From DASWTL01 sp036402155 (GTDB lineage: Bacteria > Bacteroidota > Bacteroidia > Sphingobacteriales > Sphingobacteriaceae): a stretch of DNA of 23,773 bases. Below are positions 1 through 8,302 of this stretch, piece after piece. Both the position numbers and the translations under genes were made by a program. Location: contig DASWTL010000346.1 in the NCBI GenBank assembly GCA_036402155.1, forward strand, positions 1-23,773. Direction: 5' to 3'. Position 1 is the first letter of the stretch, and every line of letters begins with the position of its first letter. The notes under the pieces are model-generated. The model saw nothing but the letters and a program-made list of their open reading frames with translations, ran no database searches and was not told the DNA's origin.

Positions 1-207
1 TTAAAACGACAGAAAGCGAATTAAACAGGAAACAAAAGGGCAAAATCCTTCAGCATTAAGATGCCGCTGCTCGCATAACAGACCGTACAGATCTCCATTG
101 GGAATCCAATTTAATAGCTTGTAAGTTTTTCATTTAGAGCAGATTACCACATCGGCAGGTTTTTAGGTCGTTTTTACACAATTGCGGGTGTAAATCCAAA
201 TATCGCG
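1..207. other. Left-edge stretch without a supported gene
   Basis: No convincing gene is visible here. Minus-strand reading frames are short and show no family motif; the longest starting with ATG is about 25 codons (56-133). A perfect 7-bp inverted repeat (TTTACAC at 173-179, GTGTAAA at 188-194) lies just past the stop codon of the PepSY gene. It is not followed by a T-run on either strand, so I do not call it a terminator. Confidence 0.5.
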
Positions 208-1275
208 CTAAATTGCGTTCTTTCGCTTCCACCACCAAAGCAGAAAACCGGTAATAGAAAGTATAGGCGCGCTTAAACCTGTAAGGCAGAAGAGTAGTTT
301 AATGGGAAAGTTACCGAATTCTACAAAGTGTACAGCCCTGACAATGCTGGCAAGTTTTGTTTTGCCGTCAGCCGATGGGTTTAGTTTTAATTCTGAAATT
401 TCTCCTGTAGATGCGTCTATAGCCACGGAATTATAAAATTTGCTCCAGAAAAAGGACTGCCCATCCACTTTCCCGGATATGCCTAATGGTTTACCTTCGG
501 CAAGAGGAAACCGTATATAGGAGGGTTTAAATAACGGATACTGGGATTTCAAAACTCCAAGCGCACTGTCTATTGAAAATTTTATCTCCGGACTGGTGAT
601 AACCTGTGATTTAGCACCGCGCTTCTTTATTCCGCCAGAAACAATATCATAGCTGATCAATACCCCGGAAAGTACAATAAATATATTCAGAAATAATGCC
701 CAGACACCGACATATCTGTGTAAAGAGGATGCAATAGACCTCTTATTCTTTTTCCGGAACTTTATTCTGAACAAAAGCATATCCATAAAAGCCTTCCGGT
801 AAATGATTATTCCGGTAAGTATGGATAAGAGAAAAGCAATCCCGGCAATAAATACAACAATCTCTCCAATCAGAGTAGCATGAAGTGAATAATGAAGCGT
901 TAAAAGCCATGTGGTGAATGTTTTATTGCTGTCAATAGCCTTTATAATATTACCGGTTGAGGGATGTACAAATACGGTAAGCCGTTGTGCCGGGTGGCGG
1001 ATACTGAATATTAAAGTTTCATTAGGATTTTCTGAAAAGCGTTGAAGGCGTAACTCGCGGTTTGGATACTTTTCTGCAATGGTATGGTAGGCCTTATTAA
1101 TACTTACCGGTTCATGATTATTAGTTGTCAGGAACCTGCGGAATTCTAAAGCTTCCAGCTCCTCATGGAATACCAGGACAGATCCGGAAAGGCCTAGTAT
1201 TAATATGATGATACCGGCAAAGAGCCCGCTCCATTTATGTACCTTGTAAATACGTCGACCTAATCTCCTGATCAT
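208..1275 (-). CDS. PepSY-associated transmembrane protein, probable siderophore-iron reductase type
   Basis: A 355-residue inner-membrane protein of the PepSY-TM family. Members next to TonB-dependent receptors are thought to help release or reduce iron taken up with siderophores in the periplasm (family knowledge). Four hydrophobic segments are visible at about residues 16-36, 136-159, 188-209 and 325-348. A periplasmic PepSY-like loop lies between the first two and another between the last two. Histidines next to the membrane segments (H13, H128, H132, H186) could bind haem, as proposed for this group, but this is inference. The N-terminal KVHKWSGL segment is typical. The ATG at 1275 lies 34 bp after the receptor stop codon, so the two genes very likely share one transcript and the iron-type promoter upstream of the receptor. 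The length is normal for the family. Confidence 0.85.
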   Translation of the reverse strand: MIRRLGRRIYKVHKWSGLFAGIIILILGLSGSVLVFHEELEALEFRRFLTTNNHEPVSINKAYHTIAEKYPNRELRLQRFSENPNETLIFSIRHPAQRLTVFVHPSTGNIIKAIDSNKTFTTWLLTLHYSLHATLIGEIVVFIAGIAFLLSILTGIIIYRKAFMDMLLFRIKFRKKNKRSIASSLHRYVGVWALFLNIFIVLSGVLISYDIVSGGIKKRGAKSQVITSPEIKFSIDSALGVLKSQYPLFKPSYIRFPLAEGKPLGISGKVDGQSFFWSKFYNSVAIDASTGEISELKLNPSADGKTKLASIVRAVHFVEFGNFPIKLLFCLTGLSAPILSITGFLLWWWKRKNAI

Positions 1276-1309
1276 AAAAAAGAAGCAACCGCAAGCGGAT
1301 GTAGTGAAA

Positions 1310-3640
1310 TTATAAACTGAATGACAGGCTTAAATTATAGCGGATACCATTAGCTCTGGTGTATTCTCGGTTACGACCCATAAAAAGTGCAGCAGGCATA
1401 TAGTATTCTTTGTTCAGCAGGTTTTCAATTCCTAGGTTAAGGGAGGTGATCCGATTGAATTTATATGAACTGCTCAGGTTTATAATTCCTGAGCTTTTTA
1501 TAGGGCCCTCGCCATAAGCAAAGGTTCCATTAGCTTTCGGGGCAAAACGGTTTCTTTTTGCAGTGTATACATAGTCGGCCCGCACATCCCACGATTTCAG
1601 CGGGCTCACTTTGATGTATCCGGTAGCTTTTGGGGGTGATATTCTGCTTGTATTCAGGTATTTGTCATCTTTGTCTTTGGCGTCGCCGTCATTGTTTCCG
1701 TCAATTTTACCTTCCACATAGGCATAGCTGCCTCCCACTGTTAAATATGAAAGCGGATTAACCGATGCGGAAACTTCATAGCCATGGATTTGCTCAGGCT
1801 CACGCCTGGTAACAAAAATCCCGTTCTGTTCAATCATATTAGCTCCCAGCTTCGATTTGCTGATGTAATACACCGCTTCGAAATTGAATTTTTTGAAATC
1901 CGAATTGAAGCCGGCTTCGTAATTATCGACAATTACCGGATCGATATTCAGCTTTTTAAGCGTGTTTTCCTGGGCAGTTCGCAAAATTCTGCCTAATTCA
2001 AATATAGAGAACCCCTGTGAGTAACTTACGTAAGGTTTGAAATAATGCAATGGTGTATACCGCAGACCTGCATTAAATGTTAATGCATTATAATCAAGCC
2101 GGCCACCCTCAACAGCTATCGATCCTGCATTATTTGGTCCCGTAGCAAGGGTGTTAAAATCATTAACATCAATAGTGATGTTCTCATAACGGATTCCGGC
2201 TTTCAGATTAAAATTATTGAACAAGGTGGTGTTGAGTTGAGCATAGGGCGCCAGGTTTTTCATGTCCATTTTTGGAGCCCAAACACGCCCATCCACAAGT
2301 GGCTGTGATGTGATATCGTTTAACAGATCTATACCATAAGTTAAGTTAGTACTGGCATTTTTGAAGGAAAATGGTGTATTTAGATTAACTCTCAATCCTT
2401 TTTTATCAGACTCGATAACTGATTGACCGCCCCCATAAAAGAAGTCGTCGAATCCGTAAATGGTCTTAAAACTTTGGAAGTATGCATTTGCTTCAAGGTC
2501 TGTTCTATTGAAAACCTGTTTTGATATAAAGGAAAGATTTCCGTTATGGTTATAGCGTGTGCCCTGGTCAACACCTAATACATCGCCTTTTACTCCGATA
2601 GTTGGTGTTTCGCCATATTTACCTTCCAGCGGAAGATAATCGGATTGTTGTCTTGACCCGAAGTAATTGTACATCAATTCTAAACGATTCTTCTGATTTA
2701 GGGTATATCCAATTTTGGCAAATCCATTGTAACTTCTGGTCTCGCCTAAACCATAATATGGCGAAATCACTTCGCCCTCGGCATCTTTAAATACTCCGGT
2801 CTGATCAAATAAACCTGATACTACATAATCAATTTTTCCTGCCTGACCGTTAAATTGTTGCGAAAAACGTCCCCCCACTGAGTTTTTAACACCCACCAGG
2901 TTGCCGGTATTGCCAATCGTGGTAAGGGAATTAAAGTGATTGTTTCCCGAAGGCTTTTTAGTTATATAATTTATCAATCCGCCATCGGCGCCGTTTCCAT
3001 AAATGGATGTTGAGCCTTTAATAACCTCAATGCGGTCAATAACAGCAGGATCTATTGTTCTGAAGTCACGGCCACCTGCGCGTAGCGGGGTTGATTGCGG
3101 GATCCCATCAACCAATACGAGAACATTCCGGCCACGTAATGTCTGGCCAACATTGGATGTGGTGTTATTTGCAAAACCAAGTCCCGGAACTGTCCAGGTT
3201 AACATATTGCTTAAATTTGGATTTATGCCCGCCTGTGTTTGAATTTCTTCGGCATTTAAAATAGTAACCGAAACCGGTGTTTTTCCAAGAGTTTCTTTAA
3301 CACGCCCTGATGATACAATAACTTCCTGTAGTGTAGAAGTAGACGCGTTAAGCGTAACTTCTATTTCGGTGGAACCCGATGTAACTATCAACGGCTGTTC
3401 AACAGGTTGGTATCCAATAGATCGTACGGAAAGTGTATACGTTCCAGGTTTTATGTTGCGGATAAAGAATTCTCCTTTTGAATTTATTGAACCCGACAAG
3501 TTAGTATTTAAAATATTGGCTGTGCCCCCTTCAACAGGATCCCCGGTTTGATTTTTCACTTTCCCGGAAATATTGCTTGTTTGCGCTAAGGTGACATTCA
3601 GGGTTAGAATCAGCACAAATACCGATAAAATTGCTTTCAT
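1310..3640 (-). CDS. TonB-dependent outer-membrane receptor, probable ferric siderophore uptake
   Basis: A 776-residue outer-membrane receptor that would import a ferric chelate using TonB energy. Visible parts in order are a signal peptide ending near residue 19-20 (VTLAQ), a carboxypeptidase-regulatory-like beta domain at about 22-105 (typical of Bacteroidota), a TonB-box-like EVIVSS near 106, a plug domain at about 118-230 with LVDGIP and the RIEVIKGS segment, and a C-terminal barrel to the end. The length fits the FecA/FhuA-like class, not the roughly 1000-residue SusC class, and no SusD gene follows. The PepSY protein downstream supports iron-siderophore uptake. The protein ends in Leu where many barrels end in Phe. 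The exact substrate cannot be read from sequence. Regulation is probably by an iron-type repressor at the twin palindromes 3642-3712. Confidence 0.93.
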   Translation of the reverse strand: MKAILSVFVLILTLNVTLAQTSNISGKVKNQTGDPVEGGTANILNTNLSGSINSKGEFFIRNIKPGTYTLSVRSIGYQPVEQPLIVTSGSTEIEVTLNASTSTLQEVIVSSGRVKETLGKTPVSVTILNAEEIQTQAGINPNLSNMLTWTVPGLGFANNTTSNVGQTLRGRNVLVLVDGIPQSTPLRAGGRDFRTIDPAVIDRIEVIKGSTSIYGNGADGGLINYITKKPSGNNHFNSLTTIGNTGNLVGVKNSVGGRFSQQFNGQAGKIDYVVSGLFDQTGVFKDAEGEVISPYYGLGETRSYNGFAKIGYTLNQKNRLELMYNYFGSRQQSDYLPLEGKYGETPTIGVKGDVLGVDQGTRYNHNGNLSFISKQVFNRTDLEANAYFQSFKTIYGFDDFFYGGGQSVIESDKKGLRVNLNTPFSFKNASTNLTYGIDLLNDITSQPLVDGRVWAPKMDMKNLAPYAQLNTTLFNNFNLKAGIRYENITIDVNDFNTLATGPNNAGSIAVEGGRLDYNALTFNAGLRYTPLHYFKPYVSYSQGFSIFELGRILRTAQENTLKKLNIDPVIVDNYEAGFNSDFKKFNFEAVYYISKSKLGANMIEQNGIFVTRREPEQIHGYEVSASVNPLSYLTVGGSYAYVEGKIDGNNDGDAKDKDDKYLNTSRISPPKATGYIKVSPLKSWDVRADYVYTAKRNRFAPKANGTFAYGEGPIKSSGIINLSSSYKFNRITSLNLGIENLLNKEYYMPAALFMGRNREYTRANGIRYNLSLSFSL

Positions 3641-3641
3641 G

Positions 3642-3712
3642 TTATTTAGAATCTTTTTAAATAAGACGCAAATCTATAATAAAAAGTTATTATTTAGAAT
3701 TAATTTAAATAA
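3642..3712 (-). promoter_or_regulatory. Twin palindromic operator over the receptor promoter
   Basis: Two 23-bp sites have identical 7-bp arms, TTATTTA-N9-TAAATAA, at 3642-3664 and 3690-3712. Their spacers also share GAAT and a final TT. Their centres are 48 bp apart. One covers the predicted transcription start and leader, and the other covers the -33 region. They sit on either side of the -7 box at 3669-3676. This arrangement suits a dimeric repressor. Given the iron-uptake genes, a Fur- or DtxR-type regulator is the obvious candidate, but the regulator is inferred. Confidence 0.65.
3669..3676 (-). promoter_or_regulatory. Bacteroidota-type -7 promoter element of the receptor-PepSY operon
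   Basis: Read on the minus strand the bases are TAGATTTG, a full match to the Bacteroidota -7 consensus TAnnTTTG. Transcription would start near 3663, leaving a leader of about 22 nt before the ATG at 3640. I see no clear TTG at the -33 position. Confidence 0.6.
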
Positions 3713-3800
3713 GTTTTTAAGCACTAAGCGTTGCATGCCGTAAAGGGCTTGGAGCTACGATTAGCTTATTTAATGATAAAGGAGAAAGTTCTGCTGTAAT

Positions 3801-4412
3801 TTATTTACTCAACTGCTGTAAAAAATCGATTACTTTTTGGTTGCTAAAATCGCCGGCCCCTTCATGTTTAAAGACGAGTTGACCTTTTTTATCCAATATA
3901 AGCGTGGTAGGAATTGTACCGCTCATCAGGGTTTCGGGGATAGCGCTTGCAGGAGTAAATACCGGTAAGGTAAGTTTTTTCCGGTCCATGTATTTCTTTG
4001 CTTTAGCATAATCGTTATCCACATCTACCATTAAGAAAACGATATTTTTGTTATCCTTCAGTTTTTGATAAAGGGTTTCAATGGATGGCATCTCGGCACG
4101 GCAAGGTGGGCACCAGGTAGCCCAAAAGTTAATGAAAACCACTTTTCCTTTTAGGTCTGATATACTTATGATGTTTTCTTTTCCATCTTTAAAAAAGATA
4201 TCAGAAACCGGGGAATTGGCGTGCTCACTTTTATCAGATTGGTTTATATCAGGCTGAAACAGGCCGACTTTCATCAAACCCTGGATTAATAATCCTTTGG
4301 CAGAGGGACTGAAAATAACAACTGCAGCAAAAAGTATCAGGAATACGGTTGTAATATTGGAAAGGGAGAATATTGTTCCGGATTTGGTTTTTTCGTTTTT
4401 TGATAATAGCAT
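3801..4412 (-). CDS. TlpA/ResA-like membrane-anchored thioredoxin
   Basis: A 203-residue thiol-disulfide oxidoreductase facing the periplasm. One hydrophobic anchor lies at about residues 20-38, followed by a linker and a TlpA/AhpC-TSA type thioredoxin fold. The active site is WCPPC (C101, C104) inside the WATWCPPCRAEMP signature, and the cis-proline segment GTIPTT follows at about 170. Relatives reduce disulfides during cytochrome c maturation or serve other periplasmic redox needs. It lies 57 bp after the YeeE/YedE pair in the same orientation, so it may give the redox partner for sulfur handling, or serve the many CXXCH proteins encoded nearby; both are inference. A -7-like CATCTTTG (7 of 8 matches) lies at 4418-4425, only five bases from the ATG, so it might also have its own, nearly leaderless, transcript. 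Confidence 0.85.
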   Translation of the reverse strand: MLLSKNEKTKSGTIFSLSNITTVFLILFAAVVIFSPSAKGLLIQGLMKVGLFQPDINQSDKSEHANSPVSDIFFKDGKENIISISDLKGKVVFINFWATWCPPCRAEMPSIETLYQKLKDNKNIVFLMVDVDNDYAKAKKYMDRKKLTLPVFTPASAIPETLMSGTIPTTLILDKKGQLVFKHEGAGDFSNQKVIDFLQQLSK

Positions 4413-4469
4413 AGCGTCAAAGATGCACTTTTACATTCCGGCAGTTTGTAATAAAAGTTACATAAGTTC

Positions 4470-4880
4470 TTAGTGCGGAAGTTTCTTTTGCAATAATCCA
4501 TAAACCCAGGTGCCAAAAATTGCACTCAACAGGGTAATAATAACAACATAAAATCCGCTTCCAACCTGGGCGTACAGTGGGCCAGGACAAGCTCCTGTAA
4601 TAGCCCATCCCAAACCGAAGATCAGGCCACCATATACATTGCCCCATTGAAATTTCTTTGTTGGAATAAAGACTGCATCACCATGCAGGGTTTTTATCTT
4701 AAAGCGTTTTATGATCATGACTGACATCATGCCCAAAAAAATGGCACTGCCAATGATTCCATACATGTGAAATGATTGAACATGAAACATTTCCTGTATT
4801 CTGAACCAGGAAATAACCTCCGATTTCACCAGCACAATGCCGAACAAGGTTCCAAGAAATAGATATTTAAGATTATGCAT
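4470..4880 (-). CDS. YeeE/YedE family sulfur transporter, C-terminal-half-like subunit (DUF6691 type)
   Basis: A 136-residue membrane protein that matches one half of a YeeE/YedE (TsuA-like) transporter. Hydrophobic segments appear at about 4-20, 38-57, 82-98 and 105-130. The hallmark is GLGWAITGACPGP with C98, a counterpart of the conserved pore cysteines that pass thiosulfate in TsuA (family knowledge). The gene starts 9 bp after its partner at 4890-5453, so the two half proteins are probably made together and assemble as a pair. Half-size pairs are common in Bacteroidota and Proteobacteria, often near sulfurtransferases or persulfide dioxygenases. None of those is seen in this window. Confidence 0.85.
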   Translation of the reverse strand: MHNLKYLFLGTLFGIVLVKSEVISWFRIQEMFHVQSFHMYGIIGSAIFLGMMSVMIIKRFKIKTLHGDAVFIPTKKFQWGNVYGGLIFGLGWAITGACPGPLYAQVGSGFYVVIITLLSAIFGTWVYGLLQKKLPH

Positions 4881-4889
4881 GTGATTTTT

Positions 4890-5453
4890 TTAAAGTTGTA
4901 AAAGAAAAGGGAGTATCAGCCAGGTCATTATGAAACCTCCGATCATAAAGCAGCAGGTGGCTACCATGGAAGGCCATTGTAACGTGGATATTCCCATTAT
5001 CGAATGTCCTGAAGTACAACCGTCAGCATAGCGGGTACCAAAGCCTACCAGAAATCCGCCTCCAACAGTGAAGATTAATCCGCGAAGAGTAAGAAGCTCT
5101 TTAAAGCTGAAAATATCCGTAGGTAGTAATGTTGAAAAATCCTTTACTCCCTGGTTTTTTAAAATTTTTGTCATTTCTGGTGTGATGGCAACCGGCTGAT
5201 CGGTTGATAAAAAATGAAATGCAATAAAACCTCCTATAAGTATACCGGCAGCAAAATACAATTGCCAGATATCTTTCTTCCAGTCATATTTGAAGAACGA
5301 AATATTAGCCGGAAAACAGGCTGCACATACATGCTTAAGCGATGAAGAGATGCCAAAAGCTTTATTTCCTATAAGAAGCAGCACAGGGACGGTTAAGCCG
5401 ATCAATGGGCCAGCCACATACCATGGCCAGGGTTGTTTTATGAATTCTAACAT
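4890..5453 (-). CDS. YeeE/YedE family sulfur transporter, N-terminal-half-like subunit
   Basis: A 187-residue membrane protein, the partner of the downstream half. It begins with a membrane segment at about 11-30 and carries a CAAC motif (C43, C46). After a second hydrophobic segment at 64-80 comes a roughly 35-residue loop. The conserved GFGTRYADGCTSGH segment has C146, the cysteine expected to line the thiosulfate or sulfide path in TsuA-like proteins. The last segment (165-187) closes the protein. It is the first gene of the minus-strand group 5453-3801 and diverges from the Rrf2 gene at 5647. A full -7 element lies at 5489-5496. The divergent layout suggests the Rrf2 protein may control both directions (inference). 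The substrate, thiosulfate or a related sulfur species, is from the family only. Confidence 0.87.
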   Translation of the reverse strand: MLEFIKQPWPWYVAGPLIGLTVPVLLLIGNKAFGISSSLKHVCAACFPANISFFKYDWKKDIWQLYFAAGILIGGFIAFHFLSTDQPVAITPEMTKILKNQGVKDFSTLLPTDIFSFKELLTLRGLIFTVGGGFLVGFGTRYADGCTSGHSIMGISTLQWPSMVATCCFMIGGFIMTWLILPFLLQL

Positions 5454-5488
5454 AATAATGATATTAAAATAAAGTTAGGGGAAATATA

Positions 5489-5496
5489 CAAACATA
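5489..5496 (-). promoter_or_regulatory. -7 promoter element of the YeeE/YedE-TlpA group
   Basis: The minus strand reads TATGTTTG, a full match to TAnnTTTG. The transcript would begin near 5483, about 30 nt before the ATG at 5453. No clear TTG is seen at the -33 position. Confidence 0.55.
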
Positions 5497-5630
5497 CTAC
5501 TCTAATTATAAACTGGATTTCGTTGGCCTCGATGGCCCGCTATTAATGGAAAAAGACACCAAATTCAAGTACTCCTGCTATATATATAAATAAGGGATAA
5601 AAAACTCTTTATATTATCAATTTAGACTTC

Positions 5631-5639
5631 TATATTTGC
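5631..5639 (+). promoter_or_regulatory. -7 promoter element of the Rrf2-oxidase cluster
   Basis: TATATTTGC matches the Bacteroidota consensus TAnnTTTGY. The ATG of the Rrf2 gene lies only 8 bases after its G (at 5638), so the mRNA would have almost no leader. The upstream DNA is very AT-rich, with an alternating TA run at about 5580-5588. A clear -33 TTG is missing. Confidence 0.55.
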
Positions 5640-5646
5640 GCCGGGA

Positions 5647-6084
5647 ATGGGAATATTTTCTAAAACATGTGAATATGCTATGCGGGCAGTGTTTTTTATC
5701 GCTCACCGAACCGCTTCGGGTGGCAGAGTGGGTATTAAAGAAATTGCTAATGGAATTGGTTCCCCTGAACATTTCCTCGCAAAAATTTTACAGGACCTAA
5801 GCCGGAGAGGCATAGTTCAGTCTGTTAAGGGACCCAACGGAGGGTTTTATATGGATCGTGCAACCTTAAAAAAGCCCCTTTCGGAGGTTGTTGAAGCTGT
5901 GGATGGTAACGGAATATTTACAGGCTGCGGTTTAGGCCTGGAGTACTGTTCTGAAATTAATCCATGTCCATTACATCATGAATTTAAAGACATTCGAAAT
6001 CAGATTCATGCCATGCTCCAAAATACCAGCATTGAAGAGTTTAATGAAGATCTCAATCTGGGAATTACTACGTTAAAGAAATAA
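5647..6084 (+). CDS. Rrf2 family transcriptional regulator with probable Fe-S cluster (NsrR/IscR-like)
   Basis: A 145-residue winged-helix regulator. The start MGIFSKTCEYAMRA is the classic Rrf2 beginning, and the DNA-binding part runs through GSPEHFLAKILQDL and the wing KGPNGGF (61-67). Three cysteines follow in the dimer-helix loop, C94-x6-C101-x5-C107, with H110 three residues later. IscR and NsrR carry C-x5-C-x5-C, and IscR adds a His three residues on, so a 2Fe-2S or 4Fe-4S cluster sensing NO, oxygen or Fe-S status is likely. The first gap is one residue longer than in those proteins. It stands divergent from the sulfur-transport genes and 44 bp before the oxidase gene, so it probably controls one or both. 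Which signal it senses cannot be told from sequence alone. The start is set by the family N-terminus. Confidence 0.9.
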   Translation: MGIFSKTCEYAMRAVFFIAHRTASGGRVGIKEIANGIGSPEHFLAKILQDLSRRGIVQSVKGPNGGFYMDRATLKKPLSEVVEAVDGNGIFTGCGLGLEYCSEINPCPLHHEFKDIRNQIHAMLQNTSIEEFNEDLNLGITTLKK

Positions 6085-6128
6085 AAAAATTTTCTAAAAA
6101 AAAGGATAAAAAGGTATTAATATATTAT

Positions 6129-8288
6129 ATGAAAAATTCGCGGATTTTAGGTGCAACAGGCGGGGTCATTATACTAAATGCAGGGTGTGTTTTTTCACTC
6201 TCTGCACAAACTCTGGAGAATTCTAAAACAACTGTATCGTCAGGATTTCTGATCATTCTGTTTATACTGGTTATGATTGCTCTTTTCGGGGCGTTGTACC
6301 TTTATCGTAAGGCAGACGAGATAAAAAGCATCACTAAAAAGAGGCTGAAAGAGGAAGAACATATCCGTTTCCGGGAGTATTTGAACACCCTGAGCAGTAA
6401 ACAAATTGACAGGTATATCAAAATTATGGACGAGAAATCTGAGAAAGATTCATCTGATCATAATTTCAGATCCGGAGCCGTCTGTTCTTTGATAATGCTC
6501 ACGCTATTTAGCGGATCAAGAGCATCAGCCCAGACTGCACAATCAGGTATAGATCTTGGTGCAGGCGGAATAATTATTACCCTGATATTAATATTGATTC
6601 CCGTTCTTGCCGGGATAATTTTCATGATCATCAAGATCAGAAATGTGCTTAAGCGATACCAGGATAAGCAGGATATTGAAGAGGCTGAGAGACTTGCAAA
6701 TTATTTAAAGCTCTCAGCTACAGACGAAGTGAGTGCTTTACTAAAACGTAAGGAAGCACTCGACTATTCTTTAGCGAATAATGAATTGTCCGGGCAGCTT
6801 CCACCTGAAGATAGCAAGGGCTTGCTTCTTCATGTTACCGGCAGTGCCGGGTTACCGGTGGTATCACAGAAGAAAAAAGCGGTAGTAAGACCCGGGATTG
6901 ATCCTGCCTTATCAAAACTGGTAATTTGGTTTATTGGATGCGCTACATTCTGGCTGGTATTTGGGACCACGGTTGGTGAATATCTGGGGATCAAATTTGT
7001 CGCTCCGGATGCCGATCAGTTAAGCTGGTTGAGTTTCGGTAGATTACGACCAGTTCATACCAATGCCGTATTCTGGGGATGGGCTTCACTGGGCATGTTA
7101 GGACTAGGATATTATGTTGTTCCTCGTGTTAGTAATGCGCCATTGAAAAGTCTGAAACTAGGATGGTACACCTTATATCTGATCAATGCATCTGTAATTA
7201 TCGGAACTATTTTTTTAATGGCCGGAATTAATAACGGTGGTGGTGAATATCGCGAATATATCTGGCCGGTTATGTTATTATTTGGAATTGGTTTAGCCTT
7301 AACGTTAATCAATTTCCTTCAAACCATTGCGCAACGAACAACCAAAGAGATCTATATTTCTAACTGGTACATCGTTGCATCCATCATATTCGCCATAGTT
7401 ATTTCTATTGTAGCTTATGTACCGTTATGGCAGGATGGTCTTGGCGAAACCATAATCCAGGGATATTATATGCACCAGGGAGTTGGCATGTGGTTTATGC
7501 TTTTTACCCTGGGAATAGTTTATTATTTCCTCCCGCAGCAGTTAAATAAACCGATCTACTCATATAGTCTGGGAATTCTGGCTTTCTGGGCGCAGATTCT
7601 GTTTTATACGGTCATCGGTACCCACCACTTTGTATTTAGCTCTATACCATGGTGGCTTCAGACTACGGCTATTGTCGGAAGCGTAGGGATGGTTATACCT
7701 GTGGCAGCCGGAACAACTAATTTTTTACTCACGTTTAATGGAGCATGGTTCAAGGTTCCGTCCAGTTATACCTTGCCGTTTTTCCTTGTGGGTATCATCT
7801 TCTATTTTACAGGATCACTTCAGGGAACAGCAGAAGCGTTCCGTTATACTAATCAGATCTGGCATTTCACCGATTTTACAGTGGCACACTCGCATTTAAC
7901 CATGTATGGCATTATATGCTTTTTCCTTTGGGCCGGAATATATGCAGTAGTCCCAAGATTAACCGGAAAAGAAGCTCCGCAAATAACGGTAGGAGCGCAT
8001 TTCTGGCTGGCGCTGATCGGACTTTTGTTTTATACTATTCCGCTGATGTATGGCAGCACGCTTAAGGGCCTGATGTGGATGGAAGGCAAGCCATTTATAG
8101 ACAGCGTTGTGCTTATGGCTCCTTACTGGTTATGGCGGGCTATCGGTGGTAGTCTGATGTGGTTGTCGCATCTGTTTTTTGCTTATAATTTTTATAAAAT
8201 GCTGGTTGGCAGCAATACTGTGGATGTTCGGGAGGTTGCAATTGAAAAGCTTAACCAGTCATATGCTTCTGCCGAAACAAAACTTTAA
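6129..8288 (+). CDS. ccoN: C-family (cbb3-type) haem-copper oxidase subunit I with long N-terminal extension
   Basis: A 719-residue catalytic subunit. The core from about 255 matches CcoN in length (about 465 residues). Ligands seen: H310 in GRLRPVH (low-spin haem b), H449 in YYMHQGVG, H499 and H500 in IGTHH (CuB), H587 and H589 in AHSH (haems b3 and b). Y493 stands six residues before H499, where cbb3 enzymes have their cross-linked tyrosine, and no Glu sits at the NorB position after H449, so oxygen reduction is likelier than NO reduction. Yet AHSHLTMYG resembles NorB (AHGHMAFYG) more than CcoN. Residues 1-254 are odd: a signal-like start ending at SLSAQ, a membrane segment at 38-58, a charged linker, a second signal-like run ending at RASAQ, another membrane segment at 142-170, then a helical charged stretch. 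It follows the Rrf2 gene and precedes a CcoO-like subunit. Alternative: an NO-reducing relative. Confidence 0.88.
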   Translation: MKNSRILGATGGVIILNAGCVFSLSAQTLENSKTTVSSGFLIILFILVMIALFGALYLYRKADEIKSITKKRLKEEEHIRFREYLNTLSSKQIDRYIKIMDEKSEKDSSDHNFRSGAVCSLIMLTLFSGSRASAQTAQSGIDLGAGGIIITLILILIPVLAGIIFMIIKIRNVLKRYQDKQDIEEAERLANYLKLSATDEVSALLKRKEALDYSLANNELSGQLPPEDSKGLLLHVTGSAGLPVVSQKKKAVVRPGIDPALSKLVIWFIGCATFWLVFGTTVGEYLGIKFVAPDADQLSWLSFGRLRPVHTNAVFWGWASLGMLGLGYYVVPRVSNAPLKSLKLGWYTLYLINASVIIGTIFLMAGINNGGGEYREYIWPVMLLFGIGLALTLINFLQTIAQRTTKEIYISNWYIVASIIFAIVISIVAYVPLWQDGLGETIIQGYYMHQGVGMWFMLFTLGIVYYFLPQQLNKPIYSYSLGILAFWAQILFYTVIGTHHFVFSSIPWWLQTTAIVGSVGMVIPVAAGTTNFLLTFNGAWFKVPSSYTLPFFLVGIIFYFTGSLQGTAEAFRYTNQIWHFTDFTVAHSHLTMYGIICFFLWAGIYAVVPRLTGKEAPQITVGAHFWLALIGLLFYTIPLMYGSTLKGLMWMEGKPFIDSVVLMAPYWLWRAIGGSLMWLSHLFFAYNFYKMLVGSNTVDVREVAIEKLNQSYASAETKL

Positions 8289-8302
8289 TTCTTCTGAGAA
8301 CA

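Noticed and set aside
1..126. Minus-strand reading frame at the left edge ending in RFLSF as the end of a gene
   Set aside because: It has a stop codon about 42 codons upstream, no good start and no recognisable family.
6129..8288. Calling the catalytic subunit a nitric oxide reductase (NorB)
   Set aside because: It keeps the tyrosine six residues before the HH pair and lacks the Glu that NorB has four residues after its first metal His. The neighbour is CcoO-like, not NorC. NO reduction stays only a possibility.
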